Assembly: GCA_037953625.1 (NCBI GenBank)
Contig: CM075651.1
Span: forward strand, 151,668,001 to 151,732,000
From: Crotalaria pallida
Lineage: Eukaryota; Streptophyta; Magnoliopsida; Fabales; Fabaceae
DNA length: 64,000 bases
Reading direction: 5' to 3'
Below, in pieces: positions 54,027-64,000 of this stretch. Every line of letters starts with the position of its first letter. Position 1 is the first letter of the stretch. The notes beneath the pieces were generated by a model. It had not been told where the DNA came from. It did not search any database and was given only the letters and a program-made list of their open reading frames with translations. The translations under genes and the position numbers were made by a program.

Positions 54027-54286
54027 CTCCCTATCTAAATATAACTATTTTGGATGTGATTTTTCACCTGATTTAAAAAAGTTAGGTAACATGATTAGTA
54101 GTATTGGAATTAATAATATTTCATGTATTTTATTCAAAATTATCCTTACAGTTTCTAAAAAATATCGAATAAATAGAAATATTTATGAAAAAAATTAATA
54201 TTATGAAAATAGAATCAAATGCTTATAAAAAAGAACAAAACATTCTTATTATCTAATACTGTACTTAAATTTAAGGATAAAGGGAG
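54027..54286. mobile_element. Diverged Stowaway-like MITE
   Basis: Left TTCTCCCTATCTAAATATAA and right TAAATTTAAGGATAAAGGGAG form a degenerate inverted repeat. Confidence 0.45.
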
Positions 54287-54342
54287 CTATTACTTATTTG
54301 CCCAAAAAAATGATATTGTATATATTTCTTTATGAAAAAATA

Positions 54343-54492
54343 GATAATGTATCGAGAGTGTAAATCGGTACATCATTCACCATTTATTTGTTTATGATCG
54401 ATGAATTTTAAATTAAAGTATAACAAATGAATTACATATGATTGATTGATGGTGTAAAAACTTTACATCGTCAGTGTATATCCATTAATACT
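54343..54492. mobile_element. Small inverted-repeat element, GATGGTGTAAA family
   Basis: Left AATGTATCGAGAGTGTAAAT and right TTTACATCGTCAGTGTATAT are inverted repeats, with CCATTTATTTGTTTATGATC in the centre. Third member of the family seen at 3893-4035 and 45268-45425. Confidence 0.55.
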
Positions 54493-55057
54493 TTTTTTTT
54501 ATTGATTTATCTAAAATTCACAAGATAAGTTTTCAGCTAATAGTCTTTTCATTCTTATCCAAAAATAGTTAAAAGTCTTTTCAGCAAAATAACATGAGGA
54601 GGCTCAAGTGCATAATAATATCAACCATGCATTCAGTGCATTTTTTTAAGTTCAATTTTATCCCTTGTTTGAATTTTAATTCCATTTTTATCCCTATTTT
54701 TAACATTCCCTCACTCCTTACCCCTGCACTTCTTCCTTCACCCACCACAGTGATCGCCACCATCCACGGTTGACCTTCCGTCGTCGGTATCACTTCCTGA
54801 CACCTTCCTTGCCTTTCTCCTCCCCACTCAATTGCTGCATCCTTAACGGCAAGAACAACCTTGCCGATATTGTGACAACTATAACCGTCGGTGCTGGTCC
54901 GCCACCATCTCTCGACGCCGTAATCGGAACCGCCTCACCCACCACCAACATCACCATAGATGACCTCGCCACGAAACTCATGTCTCCCACACCCCACCGT
55001 ACTCCGCCTCGGTGCGGCCAAGACTGCGAGTGTGGCAGCACCCATATCGACCCTGTC

Positions 55058-55169
55058 GCCATTTGACTTCCACGCTCCGTATCGATCTGGATCTGAAACG
55101 GTTTTCTTGACCATCACCCCATCATATGGTTCATGAATCAATGGGTTTCCTTCAATGGCGTCATGGATC
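55058..55169 (-). pseudogene. Captured exon of an unidentified gene in the Pack-MULE
   Basis: On the minus strand, after an acceptor-like TTTTGCTGCAG, the frame reads IHDAIEGNPLIHEPYDGVMV and then KKTVSDPDRYGAWKSNGD, which has balanced, protein-like composition. I do not recognise the family. Neighbouring frames on both strands in 54720-55570 are low-complexity. Confidence 0.4.
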
Positions 55170-55638
55170 TGCAGCAAAAGAAAAACAAAAAGAACCAGCG
55201 TAGCAGATGAATTAACGTTTTTGGTTGTGTATGTCGTTGCCTAATGTCTATGGGTCAGTCTACAAGGTGGGGTATTGTGGTGTTGGAGAGGTCCGACAGC
55301 GTCGACTCCAAAACCGATGACATATGGTGGTGTTATATATGCTGATTCCGTTGGAGGATGTAATACGGTGGTGGAATGAGCATCGCCATGAATGAGGCTC
55401 AGTTTTCATTCCGACAATGGCAACGACGGCAAATATGGCTGTGGCAGTGATTGTGGTGGGTAAAGTTGTGGGGGTGGTGGTGGTGATGGAGATGAACATA
55501 GTAACACTCTTGAAGGACGAAATGTGGTGGTGGAGGTGGATACGGTGGTGATTGGTGGTTAGGGAAGAGCAAGAAAAATTTAGGACAAAATTGTCAATGC
55601 ATAAATTTGTTTATAGATCTCAACCATTGATATATTTG

Positions 55639-55982
55639 GGCGGAGACTCCGGTGCATGTTAATAGATATATTTGTTTATAGATAACATGCACCGGTGCAT
55701 GCCTTCTTTTTTGAGTTTTTTTTTTAAAATTTAATTAATTAAAATATATTCTATGTGTTTTCTTTTATATCGATATGAAGTGATTTTTATAATTTGGATT
55801 TATTTTTTTTACTCTGTGTTCTTAAAAAACTGTACTGTGTAAAAATGTATTTAAAATTTACATATTCTAATAAATTCGTATATGAACTTGTGTTAAAAAA
55901 TATTCTGAATAAATCTATATTAAAAAAATTTAAAAAGCAAAAATAAAATTTTCATATTAACATGCACCTGAGCCTCCACCGT
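55639..55982. mobile_element. MULE-type MITE nested in the Pack-MULE
   Basis: 344 bp with ends GGCGGAGACTCCGGTGCATG and CATGCACCTGAGCCTCCACC, flanked by TATATTTG (55631-55638 and 55983-55990). Its ends are of the same family as the host element's (GGAGGCTC.AGTGCAT). The interior is AT-rich and non-coding. Confidence 0.7.
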
Positions 55983-56314
55983 ATATTTGTTCATTAAATC
56001 TAATGGTGAAAATTTAACATGCATTGAGTGCATGCTATTATTTTCTATGCACTAGAGCCTCCGCCAAAATAACACAATAGGACTTCAGTGCTTTGAAGAG
56101 TTCTTTAACGTCTGAAACGAAATTATGTGTCCTCATCATCTTCTTAACACGCACCCTACCCACAACTCATTCAATGCAGATTGTCCAGAGTTGAGACCAC
56201 AATAATGCGCAGTATGTGGTCTGTGTTTGAGGTGTGGGTGACCCTTGAGACAAAAACGTTGGTCCTCCCTAATCCAAGCTGCATGCGCTCTCTGCGCTCT
56301 CTTTCCAAATTTTA

Positions 56315-56335
56315 TATATATATATATATATATAT
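56315..56335. repeat. (TA)n microsatellite
   Basis: Short TA run of about ten units. Confidence 0.85.
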
Positions 56336-56520
56336 GTTACAAGTCCCACATTGTCTACCTCATAATATGTAGTATGGTTTAAATACCTGTTGGATTATTC
56401 CTCTTATTGCCAATTAGTTTTGGGATAGAACCTTAACACGGATCATGGTATCAAAGCCAAGTCCAACTTCTTTCCGATTGTTATGGGACAATAATGGCTA
56501 ACAGTGACACAACTTTAACT

Positions 56521-56620
56521 CCGTTTATACTTTTCCTAAATACCGCTGGCATAGATAGCGACCACTGTTCTCCGTTTATACCTTTCCTAAATACCGCTGG
56601 CATAGATAGCGACCACTGTT
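56521..56620. repeat. Two-unit tandem duplication, period 51 bp
   Basis: CCGTTTATAC...TACCGCTGGCATAGATAGCG...ACTGTTCT is repeated immediately at 56572 with a couple of changes. Confidence 0.9.
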
Positions 56621-56734
56621 TTGGACTCAGTAATAACCTGCCTTAAACAATGATAGTTGTACATGCCCCATGAGTATATATCCGAAATTCTCTCTTGTGT
56701 CTAATGGCTAATTATAACTTGTTTTTTTTTTTTT

Positions 56735-57432
56735 AATTAAGTTTTTAGTTTCTGAATTTAGGTGTTTTTTTAATTGGTCTTTAAATAGGTTTTTTTTAAA
56801 TGTTGAGTCCTGAACTTTGCTTAAACATTTAAAAATGGTTCGTTCGTTAATTGAGTAATTACATGGTTGATGGCATGTCATGTCACATTGATAGGTAAGG
56901 TGTTACATAATAGAGTAATTATTAGTTGGTCATGTGCTATCATGTTATTCATGGTCTAAACCAATCACAATTTGCCAAATATTAAAAAAAAACTAAAAAT
57001 ATAAAAGAAATAAAGTTAATGGGTAATTATTTATAAGGTGTGTCATATTATTATTGCTCTGGACCATGGATGATATGGTGGTCTAGGACCAACTAATAAT
57101 TTCTCCACGTAATGCCACATGGACTTTTTAATATTAAAAAATAATTTAAATTTTATTAAAAATAATTGATAATAGCATTTTTTAAAGAAAAGTGAATCCT
57201 TTAATTATTTAATTTGTAAAAGAATTGATTCTTTTATAAAAAAAAATTTGTGATCACGAGATGCCATTGCATATAGCACGTTATCTGTCAATGTTATGAA
57301 AGTGACGTGACATGTCGTCGATCATATCATCATCACTTAATGAATGAAAATATCATTTTTCCAAATATTTGAACAAAGTTTAGGGACCCAATATATCAAA
57401 AGAAAAAGTTGAAGACCAATTTAATTCCAAAA
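56735..57432. mobile_element. Non-autonomous inverted-repeat element
   Basis: Left TTTTTTTAATTGGTCTTTAA ... GAGTCCTGAACTTTGCTTAA is mirrored at the right by TTTGAACAAAGTTTAGGGAC ... TTGAAGACCAATTTAATTCC. These long, rather variable inverted ends (about 90 bp) are typical of a common class of plant non-autonomous DNA transposon. No coding content. Confidence 0.55.
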
Positions 57433-57521
57433 GATGGACCATCTAAGTTCAAACATTAAAAATTCAAATAAGATTTTTTTAATTGTATATTCTAAGGCAT
57501 ATATTAAGTGTATGTGCAACT

Positions 57522-57659
57522 GCCAACAAAGTCCAGCACAGTTGGTAGATAGCTGGTTCCTTAAGCATGATGTCAGGGGTTCGATCCTGATCTCTACGCC
57601 TCGGAGGAGATTAGTCTTCGGCTGTCGGCCAAGGGATACCCTTGGCGTAAAAAAAAAAG
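57522..57659 (+). mobile_element. tRNA-derived SINE with perfect target duplication
   Basis: 138 bp flanked by a perfect 16-bp repeat AAGTGTATGTGCAACT (57506-57521 and 57660-57675). A-box-like AGCACAGTTGGTAGATAGCTGG, B box GGGGTTCGATCCT, a body shared with 51742-51953 (CCTCGGAGGAGATTAGTCTT) and an A-run. This is the best preserved SINE in the window and looks recent. Confidence 0.88.
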
Positions 57660-57675
57660 AAGTGTATGTGCAACT

Positions 57676-58061
57676 TTATTTAAATTTTTTAAATCAAGAG
57701 TGTAATTGAGAGAGGATATTCAAGAAGTGTTAAAGGACGCGGGTGACTTGCTACACACGTGGTTAGAAGAGTACGTGGTTGCACTCCGCTATTCATGGAT
57801 CAGATGCTACGATATACCAATGCACGGGTGGAATGAAAGATTTTTCAAGGCACAGTGAGTTCCTTGGGAACTTTTGTTACCATTGATGATGAAACTATAG
57901 AGATAGAAAAAGGTTTAGATGTGGCAAGGATCTAAGTCAGAACTTCAATGCTGAACTTCGTGTCCACGATTAATTGAAGCATTTTTGCAATCAGAATGTT
58001 GAAGGAAATGAAACTATATGTCATGGTTTATTTAGGAATTCGGTGGGAAACAAAAGAGACC
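57676..58061. other. Flanking DNA left of the CACTA element, no gene recognised
   Basis: Less AT-rich than most intergenic parts, with possible short exon-like stretches (GCACGGGTGGAATGAAAGAT...), but no frame resembles a known protein. Confidence 0.3.
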
Positions 58062-58085
58062 TTTCACTAGTATAAAAAACACATT

Positions 58086-58325
58086 TTAAACCAGTTAATT
58101 AAACGGAACCAGTCTCTTATTGAATATTTGTTAAAACTAGACTGGTTACTTTGTATGACCAGTCTGAAAATACATTAAATAAGACTGATTCGACACGGAA
58201 CCAGTCTGTTTTTTGGTCTTTTGTTCAAATCAGACTGGTTCCGCACGGAACCACGGAACCAGTCTCATACACTAGTACAAAATATAATGTTTAGACCGAT
58301 TCCGTGCTGAACCAGTCTGGTTTAA
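58086..58325. repeat. Left subterminal repeat array of the CACTA element
   Basis: About ten copies of AACCAGTC or GACTGGTT in both orientations, many extended to CGGAACCAGTCT. At 58270 a second CACTAGTACA end-like sequence occurs, followed by AGACCGATTCCG, which matches the right end even better than the outer end does. Confidence 0.85.
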
Positions 58326-58516
58326 GGAATTAAAAGAAAAAAGAAAAAAACCAGTGTCATAATGGGTCTTACACGCCTTCCATCTCCAATCTCAAACCCT
58401 CACAAATCGTAGCAGTCTCTCTCAGGCAATAATCTTCCCTTTTCCCTCACAGCTTAAACCTTCGATCCATCTCTCTGCTTCATCGTCCCTCTCTCAAACC
58501 AGTAGCCATAGCTTCA

Positions 58517-58681
58517 ATGACGCTCCCACCGACGCCTTCGAACCGAAGACGAACGCTCTCTCGAGCCGAAGGTCAAGACCCTCTCAAACCCACCGTCGCT
58601 CTCTCCACCAAGTTCTATCTTTATCGTCGCTCCCCACCGATTTTGCTCTCCACCGTCGCTGTCTCGCTACAATGGAGTTAA
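58517..58681 (+). pseudogene. Captured GC-rich first-exon-like segment
   Basis: Within a GC-rich block (58370-58760), an ATG frame of 54 codons reads MTLPPTPSNRRRTLSRAEGQ... and stops at 58679. The block ends in a good splice donor, GGAGAG|GTAAGC at 58761. It is preceded by a pyrimidine-rich leader. It could be the captured 5' end of one of the genes inside the element, but the protein is not recognised. Confidence 0.3.
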
Positions 58682-59096
58682 TGCAGCAGCGTGGACAACA
58701 ATAGTATCGGCAGAATTCTTCTTCCTTGCCTCAAACACTCCTCCTTGTCCCTGTGGAGAGGTAAGCTCAACCTGTCTCCTCTTTGTCTCCTTCGATTTCC
58801 TTCAATTGCTATTTTTAGGGTTTTATAATTTGTATTTAAGGGGTTACATAATTTCGATTTCCTTCAATTGTTGTTTTTAGGGTTACATAATTTCTGAATC
58901 TTAGTGAAATCAAGACATTCCATCTAAACCCCAACTTCTCATTCTAACTCCCTTGTACTTCTTCTTTTCTCAAAAGCTTCTCATTCCATTGTCTTCCTGC
59001 TAGTGACCATCTTTTCTCAACCAGTACTGAAGGTGCGAGTTAACGCTTTTCACTCTATTAACATGAAAAAAAAACTAACATTGTATTATTTCAAGA

Positions 59097-59846
<750 letters not shown>

Positions 59847-60089
59847 TAACTGATGGCCTTCATCTTAATTGAAAAGGAACACTTGATCCTTTTGTGTAGT
59901 GATTATTGAAGTTTTGATTTCCATCACTTGATCCTTAGTCAGTGCTATTAACTGATGACCTGTTTTGATTTCCATCACTTGATCTTTAGTCAGTGCTGTT
60001 TTATTAGTCAAATTATATAATGGGAGAACAATAGACTCCATCTTGTTAATGATGGTCGTTGCGGTTATGATATTGTTTTGTGTTGTGCA

Positions 60090-60208
60090 GATATAGCAGC
60101 AAAATTGGGTCAAAGAGATATTTCCGATTTGACTCCAATTGCTATTGCAATTGAGGCCTTCATGAAGTTCTATTTGTTTGATCTTGGCCCATTGAAATAT
60201 TCTTAGGC
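60090..60208 (+). pseudogene. Unidentified exon-like segment in the CACTA element
   Basis: After an acceptor-like TTGTGCAG the plus strand reads IAAKLGQRDISDLTPIAIAI and EAFMKFYLFDLGPLKYS, then stops. The composition is protein-like and it sits between the FNR and lipase pieces. It does not match FNR. It may belong to the lipase gene or to a third captured gene. Confidence 0.4.
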
Positions 60209-61020
60209 ACTGTAGTTGAATTTAGTTATGAGCTGTTGTGAATCCAACATTATTAATATAGACAAGAAGCATGGCTTACGTTTTGTAGATCTTTTCTCAA
60301 TCCACTGGTGAAATTACTTAAGTTCTACTATAAATTCATGCTTGAAATAGAACTTCACCAAAGTATTAACTTCAAGTTCTTACTAGTAGAACATGACATA
60401 GTTTTAAATGCATCTTGAAGTTAATACTTTAAAGTTTAAAGGCAGATCATGTTATGAGGCATAAGTTTTGAAGACTTGGTGATACTTTTCAATCCACAGT
60501 TGAAGTAAACAATGGAGAAAATCCAACTAAGAGACCTGAAGGGGTTAGATTTGTTATACATGTTTAAATTACATGTATAACATCCATTTTGGAGCTCTGG
60601 GTAGTGGATTGACTAAGTTTTTATTATGCTGCAGCTGTTACGATTTTTTGCTATCGTGTTTACTGTTTCTTCTGGTATAATTCAGTTCCTACTGTCATAA
60701 GAGGTGTTACAACTTTTATTTTCTTTTACTTTTGAAACTACAAGGACTCTGTTACAACTTTAAATTATAGTCTTATTTGAAAATTTCTTAAACGTATACC
60801 TACAGGTTAACCCATTTTTGATTTTTTATTTGTAGATTGTTGCTGCCTTATATGGCAAATTTATATTTTTGGTTTAATCTCCATGAAAATCTTCTCTTGT
60901 TTGTTTCTTTATATTCTTGTGACTGGACCGTAGATGTGGATATTTTATGATACTTCAGTATCATATATGTAAATGTTAGTCTTTCAGTTCTAATAATTAC
61001 TTTGTATAATGCTTCTCCAG
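60209..61020. other. Intron-like interior of the CACTA element
   Basis: T-rich, stop-rich DNA that looks like introns of the captured lipase gene. It ends at the acceptor CTTCTCCAG before the first recognised lipase exon. No other exon is recognised with confidence. Confidence 0.4.
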
Positions 61021-61810
61021 GGTTTCATGGCCCGTGCTAAAGGAATACCTGCTTTAGAATTGTACAGGCTTGCCCAAAAGAAGAAACGGAAGCTTGTTTT
61101 ATGTGGCCATTCACTTGGTGGAGCAGTAAGTTTGATTCATCCATTTGGGTTTCAAAACGTTACTTTAAATGTACTTGTACAGTGTTTTTATACTAACTTC
61201 CTCATGTTTTACATAGGTAGCTGCGTTAGCCACTCTTGCCATTTTAAGAGTAATTGCTGCTTCATCTCCATCAAAGGAAAATGACAAAGTCTCTGTCAAA
61301 TGTATAACATTTTCTCAACCTCCTGTAGGAAATGCTGCTTTGAAGGAGTAGGTTTTCCATGTATTTTGTTTTCTCCTAATCTAAATCAATTAACTTTTAA
61401 GTTCTTTTTCAAACATGAAAAATTAAAGTCTTGATTAGTTATTTTCTTTTATTGTTATTCTTTCCAGTTATGTTATTAGAAAAGGATGGCAGCATTATTT
61501 CAAGAGTTACTGCATCCCAGAGGATTTGGTTCCCCGTATCTTATCTCCTGCTTATTTTCACCATTATAATGCTCAGCCTCAGCCAATGCCTTCTGAAAAT
61601 GATACTAACATCTTAGTGACAAAACACGAGCAAGGGGCAGGGAAGCCAAAAGAGAATGATGGGCACTAATTGGTTTTGGGGGTAGGTCCTGTGCAGAGAT
61701 CCTTCGGGAGACTCTCAAGGCTAGTTCCTTTGGAAGGATTACGAAGACAATTTAGTAAACTCCGAGAAAGACGAATTAGTCCTGTTTTGATTAGGTGCAC
61801 AGGGGCTGGT
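61021..61810 (+). pseudogene. Class-3 lipase gene fragment
   Basis: Three exon pieces with intact GT-AG junctions. 61021-61125 reads GFMARAKGIPALELYRLAQK and then KKRKLVLCGHSLGGA, holding the nucleophile elbow GHSLG. 61217-61347 reads VAALATLAILRVIAASSPSK through CITFSQPPVGNAALK. From 61468 it reads YVIRKGWQHYFKSYCIPEDL and VPRILSPAYFHHYN. An in-frame TAA at 61667 interrupts the last exon, after which LVLGVGPVQRSFGRLSRLVP and LEGLRRQFSKLRERR continue the same frame. The pattern fits the large plant class-3 lipases of the At3g07400 type. The first part of the gene is missing and the stop shortens the rest, so it is a captured pseudogene. Transcripts are still possible because splice sites are kept. 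Confidence 0.85.
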
Positions 61811-62339
61811 GTTGCCAGGTCTCACGGTTTTGGGTTCAACAGTTTATTGTCATATTTATTTGCAGTTTTCATGGGCCAGTTACAGGTGTGTTTGGATTTG
61901 TCTCCTTTCTGTTAGATATACCACATTAATATTCATATGATTTTATTTTGGCTATAAAGTTCTGTTTCTTTGATTTTATGCTATTTGTTGTTTGATTCTT
62001 TTTGCAGCTATGCTTCTATATATTCTTGATAAATTGCTAGGCCTAGGAAAACAGGATGTGATGGAGAAGATAGAAGAATGCATTTTTGATTCATGAGGGA
62101 GAGAATTTGCATCTTATTTCTTTCTTAGAATTACTTCTTATCTTGCATAGTAGTGGACAAACTTTGTATTCTTAATGTACAGTAGTGGGCGTTTTGTTTC
62201 ACCGTGCACAATGTTGTATATATATACTTGTCTTGATCAAACTAGTTGATATGCATATAATGTGGTTTTTATTATAATATAATTTTAGTATCTAGTTATG
62301 TTTCCATTATTATTATTTATTAGTTTTATTATTTATATG

Positions 62340-62872
62340 TTTTTTTAAACGAGACTGGTTAAAAATACTAAACGAGACTTGTTTATATTTTAATTGAGAC
62401 TGGTTAAAAATACTAAACAAGACTGGTTCATATTTAAATTGAGACCGGTTCAAAACACTAAATAAGACTGGTTTATATTTTAAATGAGATTGGTTAAAAA
62501 AACATAACGAGACTGGTTAAAAATACTAAACGAGACCGGTTCATATACTCAATCAGACCGGTTCAAAATACTCAATGAGACTGGTTATTTTTTTGTTTTC
62601 AAACCGGTTAAAATCACTCAATCAGACTGGTTCTTAGTTTAAATGAGACCGGTTCAAAATACTCAATTAGACCGGTTCATCTTTTAATAGAGACTGGTTA
62701 TTTTTTTATTTTCAGACTGGTTCGGAACTAGTCTATTTAGTTGGGAACGAGACCGGTTCGGAACCAGTCTCATTTAAAGGCATAGCAATAAGACCGCCAC
62801 TTTTAAGACTGGTTCGGAACCGGTCTGAAATGGGGTGCGGAACCGGTCTGAAATGACCGATCTGTACTAGTG
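62340..62872. repeat. Right subterminal repeat array of the CACTA element
   Basis: About twenty copies of GAC(T/C)GGTT, mostly in one orientation and about 20-25 bases apart. They turn into both orientations with CGGAACCGGTCT close to the end. It is longer and denser than the left array. Confidence 0.9.
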
Positions 62873-62875
62873 TTT

Positions 62876-63560
62876 ATGTTATGTGTGGTTAAGCTAAGCT
62901 AAGATTAATCATGATTTGTCATATAAAAGAAAAAAAAGAGATCTTATAAAGTATATGTGGGTAATTATTTGTATTACATGTTAGATTAATATTGATCCAA
63001 ATCATAGATAAAATGGTGATTCTGGACCAACTAATAATTTTTGTAAAGAAATATGGACAAGAGTATGGAAAACATATGAGAGATATAACATGGTTCAGGA
63101 CAAATAGTCTCAATCTTAGACAAACACTTGATTTGAAATATTTTAAGAGAATTTACGTAAAAATATTCCAAATCAATAATCAAGATGAGATTGAAACTAT
63201 TAGTCCTATATCATACAATAAATTCTTGGAGACGTGAGCTTTTGCAGCGCTAGATTAATGAGGGACGCGAATGAAGGGTGCTGGATTTTTAATGCAGACT
63301 TAAGGGTAAGAATGGGTATGGGTTTCCACAGGTGCGAGTTGTGCTTACTCATGCCCATCCCCCCCACGTATTTTGCGAGTACACTTGTGGTAAAAGGTAT
63401 AAACAGGAATTTATGAGTTTTAAAAATTTATTATAATATTATATATTTTATAATAATCATTATTCATAAAAATAATTGTGAGATAAATAATAACATACAT
63501 AGGATAAATTTTTGTCATTATAATTTCATTTTTAGAATTCATTATAAAATATTAATAAAA
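62876..63560. other. No gene recognised
   Basis: Short frames around 62992-63237 and 63234-63416 have no recognised family. The stretch after 63420 is AT-rich. Confidence 0.3.
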
Positions 63561-63594
63561 AATTTATATATGTTCTCAAAGTAATAATATATTT

Positions 63595-63692
63595 ATATGG
63601 GTGTATCATAATACTCATCCCCACTCACAAAGGAATAGTGCGGGTATCTATTTCGGGTACCCGCGAATACGCGCATTTTGCCCATCCCTACT
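63595..63692. repeat. GGGTACCCGCG-rich transposon end fragment
   Basis: GTGCGGGTATCTATTTCGGG, TACCCGCGAATACGCGC and the end TTTTGCCCATCCCTA match the patch at 39040-39150 (CGGGTACCC... TTTTGCTCATCCCTA). Probably one end of a non-autonomous DNA element. Confidence 0.4.
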
Positions 63693-64000
63693 TTGTGACT
63701 GATAGAAGTATGAATCAAAACAGATCTTGAGAAGTACATGTGACAATGCGGGTTATCCGATTGGGTTTGGGTGGGGCTAAAAAAGTCCGCATAAAATTTG
63801 GGTTAAAAAAATCTAACTAAACCTGTGGTGGGTCATTTTTTAAAACCAGTTTGGGTTTTTTAGATGATCTTAGTAGGCGACCTGGATGTTTCACGGGTTC
63901 GGGCTTTATAATTCTAACCAAAAAGGTTCGCAATCTATTTGAACTGGCCGGTTGGATCGGATTTTTTTCCCCATTTTACTTAGAAGGAGTCGGTGGGCCC
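63693..64000. other. Possible transposon sequence at window edge
   Basis: G/T-rich phrases such as GGGTTTGGGTGGGGC and CACGGGTTCGGGC recall low-complexity transposon ends. No gene is seen before the window stops. Confidence 0.25.

Larger units (their letters stand above)
54595..56065. mobile_element. Pack-MULE with 9-bp target duplication
   Basis: A perfect 9-bp direct repeat AAAATAACA (54586-54594 and 56066-56074) flanks it. The ends are inverted repeats: left TGAGGAGGCTCAAGTGCATA with CCATGCATTCAGTGCAT, right ATGCATTGAGTGCATGC with TATGCACTAGAGCCTCCGC. The 9-bp duplication is the mark of Mutator-like transposition. The interior is GC-rich at 54720-55570 and contains exon-like sequence, so host DNA was captured. 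A second element with related ends is inserted at 55639-55982. No transposase. Confidence 0.8.

Noticed and set aside
54770..55499. Several 80-98 codon frames on both strands
   Set aside because: They are mutual shadows in GC-rich captured DNA. Only the exon-like part at 55058-55169 looks protein-like.
61009..61915. Functional lipase gene
   Set aside because: The N-terminal part is missing, an in-frame stop lies at 61667 and the whole lies inside a CACTA element.

Overview
This window is nuclear DNA from a flowering plant. It is AT-rich, its genes carry GT-AG introns and plant-specific families are present (NPH3/BTB, LEA-2, LRR receptor kinase, an Au-type SINE). The mix suggests a eudicot, possibly a legume, but no single feature proves the species. 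I see no organelle, bacterial or viral genome.

Five intact-looking protein genes are supported, all on the minus strand. They are a class UBC8/10 ubiquitin-conjugating enzyme E2 (6412-10542, 4 coding exons, 148 aa); a LEA-2/NDR1-HIN1-like membrane protein (22505-23155, single exon, 216 aa); an LRR receptor-like pseudokinase of the At5g58300 type (24308-27230, 2 coding exons); the 26S proteasome ATPase RPT3/6B (34223-38454, 6 exons, 419 aa); and the phototropism protein ROOT PHOTOTROPISM 2 (41256-43324, 4 exons, 577 aa). The proteasome subunit RPT3 and the phototropism protein RPT2 are unrelated despite their names. The E2 and the proteasome ATPase both belong to the ubiquitin-proteasome route, but nothing here shows co-regulation. 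As I recall the Arabidopsis map, the homologues of RPT3 and the receptor kinase are also neighbours (At5g58290/At5g58300), which points to conserved microsynteny.

The rest is a mosaic of small transposable elements. Region 1-6300 holds stacked Stowaway-like MITEs. Region 10.9-22.0 kb holds MITEs, a LINE-type insertion inside a MITE, two ~1.2-1.3 kb direct repeats with hairpin ends flanking an NAD-isocitrate-dehydrogenase exon relic, two MITEs beginning GAGGAGGGATCGGT, a 0.9-kb long-TIR Mutator-like element carrying a GC-rich captured segment, and two SINEs. Region 43.4-58 kb is gene-free and holds MITEs, SINEs, LINE tails and a 1.47-kb Pack-MULE with a 9-bp target duplication and a second related element nested inside it.

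The most striking object is a 4.8-kb non-autonomous CACTA transposon (58065-62872). It has a 3-bp target duplication and dense subterminal arrays of a GACTGGTT-type motif. It carries exon-intron fragments of at least two unrelated host genes in the same orientation: leaf-type ferredoxin-NADP reductase and a class-3 lipase. No transposase was recognised, so this looks like a Pack-CACTA that has shuffled gene pieces.
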